A stretch of DNA of 53,440 nucleotides from Bacteroidales bacterium (GCA_021740905.1 JAIOYV010000048.1:1-53440), one strand, 5' to 3'; positions 24,676-33,988 are shown, numbered from the stretch's first letter. Translations and numbers: made by a program. The notes: generated by a model from the letters alone, not told the origin.

Positions 24676-24708
24676 CAAAATTAGTTTATATAACACAATT
24701 ACGGCAAA
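24676..24708 (-). promoter_or_regulatory. Promoter of the 23252-24655 gene
   Basis: On the minus strand, TTTG (24705-24708), a 21-base spacer and TAATTTTG (24676-24683), matching TTTG and TAnnTTTG. The spacer is at the long end of the usual range. It lies 20 bases before the ATG. Confidence 0.45.
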
Positions 24709-24770
24709 AGGGTTTTTATAAATGTCGGAAATAAGGTTGCGGTTGTGTCTTCACATTTTGGCAAGTTTAG

Positions 24771-25028
24771 TTAAACGGCAAGCAGGGCCGATTGATTTGA
24801 ATAATACTTTTGCAAGATACCCTTTACCGAAAGATCCTCATCTAGCAATCTCCAATGAATCCCATAACCGGAAGGGGAAATTTTGAAATCGCTTCTTTCC
24901 TCTTTTGATGCCTTTAGTAGTTTTTCTGAAACATCTGCCAGGTCAAACTTTATTGTTTAATTGTCAATAATCAATACAAGTGAATCATTCACGAATTTCA
25001 ATTGACTTATGTCATATATTTTATTCAT
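24771..25028 (-). pseudogene. DUF2442-like gene with an in-frame TAA
   Basis: A continuous minus-strand frame of 86 codons from ATG 25028 to TAA 24771, broken only by TAA at 24957-24959 (codon 24). It reads NKIYDISQLKFVNDSLVLIIDN, stop, TIKFDLADVSEKLL, then ISPSGYGIHWRLLDEDLSVKGIL. The last block is the DUF2442 hallmark. The family normally has a polar residue at the stop, and CAA to TAA (Gln) is the simplest origin. DUF2442 proteins are often partnered with DUF4160 in TA-like pairs; no DUF4160 gene is visible here. It lies in an otherwise empty 500-bp gap. Confidence 0.78.
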
Positions 25029-25176
25029 TTTCTTCAAAGACACAAAATTTTAATAGTATCCGTCATTCCATTACTCCAAAATACATTGGAATTGACAAAA
25101 TATATAACACCTATTAAAAAGTGGGTTTTATCGTACACACAATACTTGTATATTTACCCTCAAATTAAAATACATT

Positions 25177-27576
25177 ATGAACCCATTCCTGAAAACTCTT
25201 TTGAGTGCCATATTCCTATCGCTTATTTATTTTGAAGGGACCTCGCAGATAAGCCAAAAAGCCCCGGTGACCAGTACTGTTTTTGGGCTGGAAACCAATA
25301 TCCCCTTTGTTTTGCTGCCCTCTATAAACCACGATAGTTTGCTACAAGCCGATGCCCTCGAAACCGGTTTGAAAGCCCTTCGCTTTGCGAGCATGATACC
25401 ATGCAATATCGATGTAAAGGAAAATGCCAAGGAAGATAAAGTCGCGACCGGTACTCTTTGGCGATTGGGGATTGTATCCGAAAATGCTCTTTCGCTTTAT
25501 ACTGAATTTTCAAGTTTTGAATTGCCCGAAGGAGCCATGTTGTTTTTATACAATCCTCGAAAAAACCATATCCTTGGCGCATTTACACATCTCAACAACA
25601 AAACAAGCAAGAAATTCGCTGTCCTGCCTATTATTGGAGATAGCCTTATTATTGAATATTTTGAACCAACAAACATTGCCAGCTCCCTGCCATTGGTGTT
25701 GGGGCAAATTGGCCACGACTACCGGGGGATAATCCATATCCTTGAAAATCCGAAAGACGGGAGTTTTGGACATTCGGGATCTTGCAACATCGATATCAAT
25801 TGTTTTGAAGGGAACGACTGGCAACGCGACAAAAAGGCTGTGTGCCGGATTATTGCCAATGGTGCACTCTGTTCGGGGGCTTTGGTCAATAATACCAACC
25901 ACGATGCCCGCCCTTTCTTTTTGACAGCGAATCACTGTGTAAGCAATCAGGCAGCGGCCGATAATATGATCTGTGTTTTTAATTACGAAAGCCCCTCGTG
26001 CAACGGATTGGATGGTTCTGTTGAACAGGCTATCTCAGGCGGGATTATGCGGGCCACTGCAACTGCACTCGATTTTTGTTTGGTTGAACTTAGTTCTGCC
26101 CCATTGCCTTCGTTCCAACCCTACTTTGCTGGCTGGAACCATACCGACAGCCCCTCGCGCCAATCCACAAGCATCCATCACCCACAGGGCGATGTGAAGA
26201 AAATATCGAAAGATTATGACCCAACAGTTACCGACACCTATCTACCCTACGATGCCAACGCTCACTGGCGGATTGCCGATTGGGACCTGGGCACGACCGA
26301 GGGAGGTTCTTCGGGATCGCCCTTGTTCGATCAGGATCACCGGATAATTGGCAGCCTTACAGGTGGCGAAGCTTATTGCGGCCATTCGGTGAATGACTAT
26401 TACGCCAAATTTGCTAAAGCCTGGGACTCTTATCCCGAGGCCAATAAACAATTGAATTTTTGGCTGGACCCATCCAATACCGGAGCTACCTATGTTAACG
26501 GATACGATCCATACTATGGTCAAACTTCGCCCATAGCCAATTTTACTGCCAACAGGAAAGAGGTACTTGTAGGCGGCACTGTCGATTTCACCGATCTCTC
26601 AGAAGGAAATGTGACTTCCTGGGAATGGCATTTCTCGGGAGCGGTACCTTCCACCTCGACCGAGCAACACCCAACTGGCATTAAATATACTTACCCCGGG
26701 ACTTTTATGATCCAGTTGGTGGTTGAAAATGCTTACGGGAATCACCAACTAAGCAAATACGAATATATTACGGTAGGGGAATCTTGTGCCAGAATTACCA
26801 ATATTGAGGATGAAGACTATTATTTATTTACTTTTTCGGGTGGGTATTGGGGATACTGGACCGGCCATAATGAATATCAGTTTACCGAATTTGCCGAAAA
26901 GTATACGAACCAAAGCGGGCATTATGTGCATGGCCTTTACATTTTACCGGCGAAATCGTATAGTAGCAATCCATCCGCAATAATTACAGTCAAAATATAT
27001 GATGGAGGAGCCTCGCCCGGAACTGTTCTGCGCCAGCAAAATATCTTAATTAATTCAATATCGGCAAATGAGTGGAAATACCTGTCCTTCGATCCGGCCA
27101 TTGAAACTTCGGGGAACTTTTTTGCAGGTATTCAAATTTACTACAATGGCACGGATACATTTGCTGTGCCTCATTCGGAGCCACGCGGAGCTAATGGATT
27201 AAATACAACATATATAAAAGAGTCTGGCGGATGGCAGGCCATTAATGAAAGTGCGCCAGAGATGACCATTTCATTAGCCATTGAACCCTATATCTGCGGC
27301 TCGCTCATCGGTATCGAAAAGGAGAATCCGGCAGAATCGATGCGGGTATTTCCCAATCCTGCAAGCAATTTCCTAATGGTCGATTTGCCCGATAGCGACA
27401 CAGGCCCGTGCGTACTTCAAATTATTAATTCAACAGGGCAAATATTGCTGAACGAAAACTTAAATCATCCTGAGGATATTTTTAGGATTGACATTGCCCA
27501 TTTTAAGCCAGGCATCTATTTCATCAAAATAATAGGAGAAGAAAATGTGTTGGTGAGGAGTTTTGTGAAGATGTAA
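25177..27576 (+). CDS. Secreted trypsin-like serine peptidase with PKD and T9SS sorting domains
   Basis: 799 residues. Signal peptide 1-24 (LLSAIFLSLIYFEGTSQ). A propeptide-like region precedes a chymotrypsin-fold domain resembling lysyl endopeptidase: CSGALVNNTNHDARPFFLTANHC with His253, ALDFCLVEL with Asp299, and TTEGGSSGSPLFDQ with Ser379. A PKD domain (about 452-532, PIANFTANRKEVLVGG to YEYITVGE) and a beta-rich module follow. The C-terminus MRVFPNPASNFLMVDLP to YFIKIIGEENVLVRSFVKM is a T9SS type A sorting domain. It is exported through the outer membrane and probably cleaves proteins outside the cell. Specificity for Lys is only a possibility. Confidence 0.92.
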   Translation: MNPFLKTLLSAIFLSLIYFEGTSQISQKAPVTSTVFGLETNIPFVLLPSINHDSLLQADALETGLKALRFASMIPCNIDVKENAKEDKVATGTLWRLGIVSENALSLYTEFSSFELPEGAMLFLYNPRKNHILGAFTHLNNKTSKKFAVLPIIGDSLIIEYFEPTNIASSLPLVLGQIGHDYRGIIHILENPKDGSFGHSGSCNIDINCFEGNDWQRDKKAVCRIIANGALCSGALVNNTNHDARPFFLTANHCVSNQAAADNMICVFNYESPSCNGLDGSVEQAISGGIMRATATALDFCLVELSSAPLPSFQPYFAGWNHTDSPSRQSTSIHHPQGDVKKISKDYDPTVTDTYLPYDANAHWRIADWDLGTTEGGSSGSPLFDQDHRIIGSLTGGEAYCGHSVNDYYAKFAKAWDSYPEANKQLNFWLDPSNTGATYVNGYDPYYGQTSPIANFTANRKEVLVGGTVDFTDLSEGNVTSWEWHFSGAVPSTSTEQHPTGIKYTYPGTFMIQLVVENAYGNHQLSKYEYITVGESCARITNIEDEDYYLFTFSGGYWGYWTGHNEYQFTEFAEKYTNQSGHYVHGLYILPAKSYSSNPSAIITVKIYDGGASPGTVLRQQNILINSISANEWKYLSFDPAIETSGNFFAGIQIYYNGTDTFAVPHSEPRGANGLNTTYIKESGGWQAINESAPEMTISLAIEPYICGSLIGIEKENPAESMRVFPNPASNFLMVDLPDSDTGPCVLQIINSTGQILLNENLNHPEDIFRIDIAHFKPGIYFIKIIGEENVLVRSFVKM

Positions 27577-27901
27577 AGGATGTCTTTCCAAAATGCAGAT
27601 ATATATTGATTTTGATCTCAGATCAAGGATCAATGATTTTTGATTTCAGAATTGAGTTTCAGAACTCCCGACCTATCGCAATTTGTAATGTGGGGTCTAA
27701 GAAATTTATTACTTGGTGAACCTATCGAATTAACTTCCCCAATTTCAATTTTAACTATTTCTTAGAAATCAATCGAAAGATTGATTTTATCTGAGATAAT
27801 TATGTGGTTAATATTGAAATCTGAGAATCTGTGGCATTGTTAATTCGTTTAATTCGATGATAAATTCTTCGAGTTTGATACCAAGCCATGGATTGAAGTG
27901 A
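27577..27901. other. 325-bp gap between the peptidase and tcdA; only small hairpins
   Basis: No coding frame I can support. Two inverted repeats are visible: CTAAGAAAT (from 27697) with ATTTCTTAG (near 27757), and AATCAATC-GAAA-GATTGATT at 27768-27787 followed by TTTATCT. The latter could be a terminator shared by the converging genes on either side, although it lies 190 bases past the peptidase stop. Confidence 0.4.
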
Positions 27902-28645
27902 TCATGCCTCAAGCCCTGCAATCTCTCTAATAACCACCGAAGCAATGGCACAACCAAACATGGGTGGCATATAAGAAATTGTGCCGACGGTCGACTTTTT
28001 GTTTTGCTCCCCCTTGGTTAAAACTACCGAATTCTTATCCGTTTTTTCAGTCGAGAAAACTACTTTAAAACCTTCGCGGATACCGAGCCTGTGGATGTGC
28101 TTACGCAACATTCGGGCGAGAGTGCAATTATAGGATTCCGAGATGTCGGTGATTTTTATGGCCGTAGGATCGAATTTTCCACCTGCCCCCATCGAACTAA
28201 CTATTTTCAATCCCTTCTGAACAGCATGATAAATTAGATAGATTTTTGGTGCCAGGGTATCGATTGCATCCACCACATAATCGAAATCTCCATCAAGGAT
28301 TTCAACCATGCGGTCGTCTTTGATGTATTCGTTGATAATGGTGAGACCGAGGCCGGGGTTTATGTCCAGCAAGCGATTCCCCATTAGAGTGGCTTTGTCG
28401 ATTCCCTGTGTGCTTGCGAGGGCAATCAACTGCCTGTTGCGGTTGCTGGGCTGCACTTTGTCACCATCCACAAGGGTCATTCGGCCAACCCCGGCACGGC
28501 ATATTTGCTCGGCAGCATAAGCTCCTACGCCGCCAAGTCCAACCACCAGCACGTTTGCATTCTGTAGTTTGGACAGCTTATCCTTGCCCAACAATAGTTC
28601 AGTCCGTTCGAGCCAGTTCTCTGTATTAATTTTCTCGTTTTCCAA
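27902..28645 (-). CDS. tcdA: tRNA threonylcarbamoyladenosine dehydratase (TcdA, ThiF/E1-like)
   Basis: 247 residues. The start NWLERTELLLGKDKLSKL leads into the nucleotide-binding VLVVGLGGVGAYAAEQICRAGV and VDGDKVQPSNRNRQL, which binds ATP-Mg. VVDAIDTLAPKIYL and SSMGAGGKFDPT are TcdA-specific blocks of the E1-like superfamily. It catalyses ATP-dependent dehydration of t6A37 in ANN-decoding tRNAs to the cyclic form. Its start overlaps the end of the TatD-type gene by 20 bases, so the two are translated as one operon with the TatD-type gene first. Length is normal for the family (about 240-270). Confidence 0.93.
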   Translation of the reverse strand: MENEKINTENWLERTELLLGKDKLSKLQNANVLVVGLGGVGAYAAEQICRAGVGRMTLVDGDKVQPSNRNRQLIALASTQGIDKATLMGNRLLDINPGLGLTIINEYIKDDRMVEILDGDFDYVVDAIDTLAPKIYLIYHAVQKGLKIVSSMGAGGKFDPTAIKITDISESYNCTLARMLRKHIHRLGIREGFKVVFSTEKTDKNSVVLTKGEQNKKSTVGTISYMPPMFGCAIASVVIREIAGLEA

Positions 28646-29300
28646 AAACCCGCAAAAAATTCTCGTTTACAATCTGTTTCAATTCATCTAGCGACAAGGA
28701 TAAAGTTGCGGCAGCAATTTCGTACATTTTTTCGATTGAGATTCCCGATTCATCATTTTCAAGAAAAAGCTTTTCTCGTGGAATCAATCGAAGCATTTCT
28801 GCATTTTTCGATGCCTCGTTCATCAACATCGCACCAAATGAAAAATAAAAGCCCTGTTTTACCAAAGAGGCAGTCATTTCATCTTTTGCGTTGAAGCCAT
28901 GCAATATCCAAGGAACAGTGGGATTCATTTTCTTCTTCAGCAAAAGCACATCGGAATAGGCTTTTACCACATGCCAGATTACCGGCTTGTTTAGTTTTTC
29001 TGCAATCTTAAGCTGAAGCAAAACCACCTCTTCCTGCACCGGAAAACGAACCGTACATTTTCGGTCGAGGCCAATTTCGCCAATGGCTACCACACTGGGT
29101 TGCTGTGCCCATTTTTCCACATTCCCAATCATCGAAAAAACCGTGGGTTCGTCGATTTGCCAGGGATGTAGCCCAACGGAAAAATACCTGTCTGGTTGTT
29201 GGTCAATTGTTTCTTCTGCCTTTTCAGGAAAAAGATTGAGAATGGAAAGTTCATTTTCATTCTCGAGAATATCATGCGTGTGCAGATTAATCGTTTTCAC
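28626..29300 (-). CDS. TatD-family metal-dependent hydrolase
   Basis: 224 residues. TatD signatures are NLHTHD at the start (metal-binding His-x-His), SVGLHPWQID, AIGEIGLDRK, KPVIWHVVKAY, WILHGFNAK, and FLENDESGISIEKMY near the end. TatD relatives are divalent-metal-dependent DNases or deacylases of uncertain cellular role. This one is a little shorter than E. coli TatD (about 260). It overlaps tcdA by 20 bases. A 160-bp repeat-bearing gap separates it from the exonuclease gene upstream on the same strand. Confidence 0.9.
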   Translation of the reverse strand: MKTINLHTHDILENENELSILNLFPEKAEETIDQQPDRYFSVGLHPWQIDEPTVFSMIGNVEKWAQQPSVVAIGEIGLDRKCTVRFPVQEEVVLLQLKIAEKLNKPVIWHVVKAYSDVLLLKKKMNPTVPWILHGFNAKDEMTASLVKQGFYFSFGAMLMNEASKNAEMLRLIPREKLFLENDESGISIEKMYEIAAATLSLSLDELKQIVNENFLRVFGKREN

Positions 29301-29399
29301 ATTTTTTAAAATTAGGTATTAGAATTAAGTACTTTATTTGATTTTAGGTTCAAGCGATATTCATAGAAAGCCCCCAAACTTATATGTTTTTTTACTCAT

Positions 29400-29465
29400 C
29401 ACTTTTTCAACTTTTCAACTTTGAACTTTTTAACTCCCTAACTCAGAACTTTCCAACTTTTAACC
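29400..29465. repeat. AACTTT/GAACTT tract
   Basis: A run of CTTTTCAACTTTTCAACTTT, then GAACTTTTTAACT and CAGAACTTTCCAACTTTTAA, resembling other intergenic tracts in this window. It separates the exonuclease and TatD-type genes. Confidence 0.6.
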
Positions 29466-30190
29466 TAAAACACAGTCACACTCTCCACATGCTCATCACC
29501 AAATATTTTTTCGCAACGGTATTTTAGAAAAAGCCGCGCTATGGCAACCACATCCTTTTCGCAATAGCGGACAATACGCTCCAGGTTTTTCTCTTGGTAA
29601 TACACCGAAGCCACCATGCTTCCATCAATGTCATCTTTGGGGCTTGGTATATTGAATGCAGCCATGAGCATATTTAGTGAGGTGTAATTTTTATAATCCC
29701 CGAACTTCCACAATTCAAGGGTGTCAAGATGATTGATCTCCCAGGGTTTCTTGCCTGCAATGTCGAGAACGGTGGGTAGCCTCAACCCATTGATCAAACT
29801 GCGGCGCGCAATGTATGGAAAGTCGAACTCCTTCCCATTATGGGCACATAGCAGGATGTTTTTCTTTTGCGATACCGAATCGAGCATTTTATTGAACTCG
29901 GCCAAAAAGACGGCTTCATCATCACCATAAAAAGATTTAACACGAAAAATATAGGGGCTTTGGTTGGGGATAAACAGGCCCACCGAAATACACACGATTT
30001 TTCCAAACTCGGCATAAATTCCGGCCCTTTGGTACACATCTTCGGCACTCTGTTCCCCGCTTCTGAAAAAGGAGGATTTCTTTTCCCACAAAGCCTTAAA
30101 ATTATCGGGCACATCAGAGTAACTCCCACACTGAGGAACCGTTTCAATGTCAAGAAAAATAATATTTTCGAGGGGTATTTTTTCGAGCAT
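29465..30190 (-). CDS. Predicted 3'-5' exonuclease, DNA polymerase B exonuclease-like (PF10108)
   Basis: 241 residues with an RNase H-like DnaQ/PolB exonuclease fold. Exo I is IIFLDIETVPQ (Asp and Glu ligands), Exo II is LLCAHNGKEFDFPYIARR, and Exo III is YCEKDVVAIARLFLKY. The Exo II neighbour LDTLELWKFGDYKNYTSLNML is typical of the DNA_pol_B_exo2 family. Likely a cytosolic proofreading-type or repair exonuclease acting on DNA or RNA ends. The udk start lies 20 bases upstream of its start codon's neighbourhood on the same strand, so udk and this gene are probably one transcript. Confidence 0.88.
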   Translation of the reverse strand: MLEKIPLENIIFLDIETVPQCGSYSDVPDNFKALWEKKSSFFRSGEQSAEDVYQRAGIYAEFGKIVCISVGLFIPNQSPYIFRVKSFYGDDEAVFLAEFNKMLDSVSQKKNILLCAHNGKEFDFPYIARRSLINGLRLPTVLDIAGKKPWEINHLDTLELWKFGDYKNYTSLNMLMAAFNIPSPKDDIDGSMVASVYYQEKNLERIVRYCEKDVVAIARLFLKYRCEKIFGDEHVESVTVF

Positions 30191-30210
30191 GGCTTATCAA
30201 GATTATCAGG

Positions 30211-30840
30211 TTATTGTTTTTTAAGGTGAAGGTGTTGTTCGATCAATGAAGCCAATATGTCGATAGCTACGGAGTTGTTCCCACCTTGCGGCACAATTAA
30301 ATCGGCGTAGCGTTTGGTCGGCTCGATAAACTGGAGGTGCATGGGTTTTACTGTTTTTTCGTAGCGTTCGAGAACTTTGTTCACATCGCGGCCTCTTTCA
30401 AGGGTATCTCGGGTTATCACGCGAGAAAGGCGGTCGTCGGCATCGGCATCCACATAAACCTTTACGGTCATAATATCGCGCAGTTCTTTGTTGGTAAGGC
30501 ACAGAATACCTTCCACTATCACCACATGCTTTGGCTCCACCCGTATAGTTTCCTTTTGGCGGGTACAAGTCAGGTAGGAATAAATGGGTTGCTCAATGCT
30601 TCTTTCCTGTTTTAGCTGTTTCAGGTGCTCTATCAATAACTTAAATTCAACGGCTGCCGGATGGTCGAAGTTAATTTCCTGGCGCTCTTCCATAGGAAGA
30701 TGGCTGCTGTCTTTATAATACGAATCCTGCGGCAGCACGGCCACTTCGCCCTTTGGCAATCGTTCGATTATCTTTTTTACTACCGTGGTTTTTCCCGATC
30801 CGGTCCCCCCGGCAATTCCAACTATCAGCATTTCGTGCAA
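30211..30840 (-). CDS. udk: Uridine kinase
   Basis: 209 residues, full length for Udk. The P-loop is GIAGGTGSGKTTVVKKI near the N-terminus. LPQDSYYKDSSHLPMEERQEINFDHPAAVEF is the nucleoside-binding segment, and VIVEGILCL, DADADDRLSRVITRDTLERGRD and LIVPQGGNNSVAIDIL complete the family. It phosphorylates uridine and cytidine in pyrimidine salvage. It is the first gene of the minus-strand group with the exonuclease, 20 bases apart. Dabb starts 75 bases away on the other strand. Confidence 0.94.
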   Translation of the reverse strand: MHEMLIVGIAGGTGSGKTTVVKKIIERLPKGEVAVLPQDSYYKDSSHLPMEERQEINFDHPAAVEFKLLIEHLKQLKQERSIEQPIYSYLTCTRQKETIRVEPKHVVIVEGILCLTNKELRDIMTVKVYVDADADDRLSRVITRDTLERGRDVNKVLERYEKTVKPMHLQFIEPTKRYADLIVPQGGNNSVAIDILASLIEQHLHLKKQ

Positions 30841-30914
30841 AAAAATAAATAAGAATTAATACCTTCGTATGATTAATTTTTTTCAAAAAAAGGACTTTTT
30901 AAAGATAATAAAAA

Positions 30915-31214
30915 ATGGTCAAGCACATTGTCATGTTTAAAATGAAAGAATTTTCCAGTAGGGAAGAAAAACTTCAACAAACTAAACAACTAAAAAATGC
31001 CCTGGATGCCCTGCCTGCGAAAATTTCAGCAATTAACTATTTTGAAGTGGGAATAAATGATGCTGATTCGCCACGTGCTCTCGATATGGTATTAACATCT
31101 CATTTCAACTCTATTGATGAACTTGAAAAATACCGGGTTCATCCCGAGCATGTAAAAGTGCTTGCTATGGTAAAAGAAATTACAGAATACACAGTGGTTG
31201 TGGATTACAAGTGA
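30915..31214 (+). CDS. Dabb-domain protein (stress-responsive A/B barrel)
   Basis: 99 residues consisting of one Dabb domain: MVKHIVMFKMKEF at the start, a central FEVGINDADSPRALDMVLTSHFNSIDELEKY, and HPEHVKVLAMVKE with VVVDYK at the end. These are dimeric ferredoxin-like barrels; some are enzymes on phenols or polyketides, and the substrate here is unknown. Its last codons overlap an upstream extension of the manA frame, so it may be transcribed with manA. A TACCTTCG element (30862-30869) resembles a -7 box but lacks a clear partner. Confidence 0.85.
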   Translation: MVKHIVMFKMKEFSSREEKLQQTKQLKNALDALPAKISAINYFEVGINDADSPRALDMVLTSHFNSIDELEKYRVHPEHVKVLAMVKEITEYTVVVDYK

Positions 31215-31282
31215 TAAAAATAAAACTGGCTATTCCCCAAATCAAAAAAGATCAATTAGAATACTTATCAAAATACACAAAC

Positions 31283-32263
31283 ATGCAATTATATCCAATC
31301 AAATTCAAGCCGATATTGAAAGAGAAAATTTGGGGTGGGAAAAAGCTCTCGACCTACCTGGATAAAGACATTTCGCACTTGCCCAATTGTGGCGAGTCGT
31401 GGGAAATATCAGGCGTGCCCGGCGATGTGTCGGTGGTGGCCAATGGTTTCCTCGAAGGAAATACCCTGGAAGAACTTATAGAAGTGTACATGGGCGATTT
31501 GGTAGGCGACAGGGTGTACGAAAAGTTTGGTTTTGAATTTCCTTTGCTCATCAAATTTATCGATGCCTCCGATGTGCTTTCCATTCAGGTACACCCTGAT
31601 GATGACACTGCCCGGGAGCGTCACAATGCCTACGGGAAAACCGAAATGTGGTATGTAATCCAGGCTGATGAAGGCTCGGAGCTTATCTCAGGGTTTAACC
31701 GCAAAGTCGACAAAGAAACCTACATCAAATATCTGGATGAAAAAAAACTGAAGGATATTTTAAATTACGAAAAGGTGAAAGAGGGTGATGTGTTCTTCAT
31801 TCCATCAGGAAGGGTACATGCTATTGGAGCCGGGATTATGCTTGCCGAAATCCAGCAAACCTCCGACATCACCTACCGCATTTACGACTGGGACCGTGTG
31901 AGTGAAAATGGTCAGGGACGAGAACTGCACACCGATCTGGCTGTGGATGTGATCGATTATAATTTTTACGATAGCTACCATACATCCTACGAAAAGGCTA
32001 AAAACACAAATGTAAAACTGGAAAGTTGCCCCTACTTTACGACCAATCTATTGGAATTCGATTCAGCCAAAAAAAAAGATTATAACCTGATTGACTCCTT
32101 TGTGATTTATGTATGCCTCGATGGGGGATTCAGCATAGAGTATGGTGGTGAAGAAAATTGCCAGGTCAAGAAGGGAGAAACAGTACTTCTGCCAGCCGAC
32201 CTGAAAATAATTGAGCTTCTGCCACAAAAGTCTGCCAAGTTGTTGGAAGTGTATATTGGGTAA
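31283..32263 (+). CDS. manA: Mannose-6-phosphate isomerase, class I
   Basis: 326 residues from the ATG at 31283; the frame is open back to 31211 but those residues do not match the family. The start LYPIKFKPILKEKIWGGKKL is the short bacterial ManA opening. Zinc ligands are in VLSIQVHPDD (Gln, His), GKTEMWYVI (Glu) and FFIPSGRVHAIGAG (His). The C-terminal part is a second cupin barrel. It interconverts mannose-6-phosphate and fructose-6-phosphate, feeding glycan synthesis. Dabb precedes it and the hydrolase gene starts 14 bases after its stop. Confidence 0.93.
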   Translation: MQLYPIKFKPILKEKIWGGKKLSTYLDKDISHLPNCGESWEISGVPGDVSVVANGFLEGNTLEELIEVYMGDLVGDRVYEKFGFEFPLLIKFIDASDVLSIQVHPDDDTARERHNAYGKTEMWYVIQADEGSELISGFNRKVDKETYIKYLDEKKLKDILNYEKVKEGDVFFIPSGRVHAIGAGIMLAEIQQTSDITYRIYDWDRVSENGQGRELHTDLAVDVIDYNFYDSYHTSYEKAKNTNVKLESCPYFTTNLLEFDSAKKKDYNLIDSFVIYVCLDGGFSIEYGGEENCQVKKGETVLLPADLKIIELLPQKSAKLLEVYIG

Positions 32264-32276
32264 AGGAGATTTTACT

Positions 32277-33020
32277 ATGAAGAAATTTTCAATTCTTGCG
32301 ATCCTGATACTTGTCTTTGCAGCGTGTGGGCAGCAAGGGAAACCAGTCAAACCGGGTGAGGAAACTAAATCATTTTCGCTGCAATTCGTTGAGCATGAGA
32401 GTCCTCAAAACAAGGATTCCAACAAGCCTGTTGTGTTTTTATTGCACGGCTACGGAAGCAACCTACACGATTTGTTATCTCTATCAGAGCATCTCGACCC
32501 AAGCTACAGTTTTGTGGCAGTACAAGCACCTCATAAAATCAGGGAGTACTCCTATTCTTGGTTCAATCTTACTTATAAGAATGGGACAGTAAACTGGCTT
32601 GATGTTGAGGAGGCGGGCGAGAGTATCGACCAACTGCACACTTTTATCGAGACCTATCGGGAGAACAAGAACATAAAAACCAAAAATTTTTATGCACTTG
32701 GATTCAGCCAGGGGGCAAGCATGGCCCTTGAAATGGCCATAAAATATCCCGAATCGCTGGCAGGTGTTGTCGCCCTAAGTGGCCGGTTGGTTTGGGACAG
32801 AAACGAAGGAGAGCATGTTTCAGAAAAAGTTTGCCAGGTCGATATTTTTCAGGCGCATGGTACACTCGATCGTGTAATCCCTATGGAAGATGCCCAAAAA
32901 GTTGGGGATTATTTTTCATCCTGTCCAAACTTTACATTTAAAAAATACCCTCAGGCCCATGAGATAAGCCGTGAATTGGTGGCAGATATAAACAGCTGGC
33001 TGGAAAGCCGATCAAATTAA
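32277..33020 (+). CDS. Alpha/beta hydrolase lipoprotein (phospholipase/carboxylesterase type)
   Basis: 247 residues from the ATG at 32277, which has a good AAGGAG ribosome site eight bases upstream, unusual in this window. The start MKKFSILAILILVFAACG is a lipoprotein signal with Cys17. The hydrolase core has VFLLHGYGSNLHDLL (oxyanion turn), LGFSQGASMALEMA (nucleophile elbow GFSQG), and QAHGTLDRVIPMEDAQ (acid Asp), then the late His in YPQAHEI. This matches the Abhydrolase_2 family. It probably hydrolyses short acyl esters at the membrane surface. The substrate is unknown; the tight spacing suggests co-transcription with manA. Confidence 0.88.
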   Translation: MKKFSILAILILVFAACGQQGKPVKPGEETKSFSLQFVEHESPQNKDSNKPVVFLLHGYGSNLHDLLSLSEHLDPSYSFVAVQAPHKIREYSYSWFNLTYKNGTVNWLDVEEAGESIDQLHTFIETYRENKNIKTKNFYALGFSQGASMALEMAIKYPESLAGVVALSGRLVWDRNEGEHVSEKVCQVDIFQAHGTLDRVIPMEDAQKVGDYFSSCPNFTFKKYPQAHEISRELVADINSWLESRSN

Positions 33021-33037
33021 TCTCGAATTCATTGTCC

Positions 33038-33988
33038 TCAGAATTCCTCTAAAATCCTGCGGACATTTTGCTTATACACCACTGTCTTGTTCGATTTCTT
33101 GATCATCTTAAAAACCTTCACCGGATTTTCAAAGCTTTCAGCCAAATAAATCCAATGTTGTTTCATCTTATTTAGAGATTGCGCCGGCTGTCCATATTGC
33201 AATTCATAAGCCTCCCATAAATCTTCAAGGAAAATTTTCAAGCGGGAATTTTTATCCACTTCCCGAAAACTATCGAGTTGTTTGATTTCTTCAGCCAAAA
33301 AAGGATTTGAAAGGATCCCCCGGCCAATCATCCAGTTTCCGGTGGTTATGAATCTTTTGGAAAATATTTGAAATTTTCCTGAGGAATCAATATCGCCGTT
33401 GTAAGTCAGGGGGTGTTTTGAATATTCATTTACTTTCTCAAAATCCTCAATATTTGCCGAACCTTTATATAAATCTTTCCCTATGCGGGGATGCAGGATA
33501 ATCTCCTTCAAAGGAAAGAGGTTTAAAACTTCCAAAACAGGATAGATTTCATTGGGGTTTTCATAGCCCAACCTTAGTTTGATGGAAAGATCAAGTGGGG
33601 GATTTGTGAACCATTCTTGAAGCAATATCTTAATTTCGTCGGGGAAGGGCAACAATCCACTGCCTTTTTTGCGCTTGGCAACCATCGGGTAAGGGCAGCC
33701 CAGGTTTAGGTTAACTTCAGAATATCCAAGCTCTTTCAAATACATCGACAATCGAAAAAGATGATCGAATGAATTGCAAAGTACTTGTGGCACTTGCTCA
33801 ACACCCTCAATAATTTGCACATCCCTCTGATGCGCCCGTTTAACGTTGCCATCGTTTTGGAATTCGATATAGGGAATGAAATATCGATCAACACGCTTGA
33901 AATGCCTGGCATGTAAAGTACGATAGATCCGATCGGTAAAACCTTGCAGTGGGGCAAGAGAAATATTTGTTTGAATATTAAGTGGCAC
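33038..33988 (-). CDS. tRNA-dihydrouridine synthase family protein
   Basis: 316 residues. The Dus fold is evident: SLAPLQGFTDRIYRTL (FMN-binding start), VNLNLGCPYPMVAKRKKGSGLL with the catalytic Cys, LSIKLRLGYENP, IILHPRIGKDLYKGSANI, and LTYNGDIDSS with TTGNWMIGRGILSNPFL (phosphate-binding end). It reduces uridine to dihydrouridine in the tRNA D-loop with FMN and NADPH. The sequence is closer to a Bacteroidota Dus-like group than to DusB. It converges with the hydrolase gene (18-base gap). Confidence 0.9.
   Translation of the reverse strand: MPLNIQTNISLAPLQGFTDRIYRTLHARHFKRVDRYFIPYIEFQNDGNVKRAHQRDVQIIEGVEQVPQVLCNSFDHLFRLSMYLKELGYSEVNLNLGCPYPMVAKRKKGSGLLPFPDEIKILLQEWFTNPPLDLSIKLRLGYENPNEIYPVLEVLNLFPLKEIILHPRIGKDLYKGSANIEDFEKVNEYSKHPLTYNGDIDSSGKFQIFSKRFITTGNWMIGRGILSNPFLAEEIKQLDSFREVDKNSRLKIFLEDLWEAYELQYGQPAQSLNKMKQHWIYLAESFENPVKVFKMIKKSNKTVVYKQNVRRILEEF

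Noticed and set aside
1914-25028. TAA as a reassigned (sense) codon, since three genes carry in-frame TAA (1986, 7128, 24957)
   Set aside because: TAA ends many intact genes at the expected position here (for example sufC, sufD and manA), and two of the three affected genes lie in accessory or gap DNA. Ordinary nonsense decay is simpler.
25177-27576. Confident assignment as lysyl endopeptidase
   Set aside because: The catalytic triad and overall layout fit, but the specificity-pocket residues cannot be established without an alignment.
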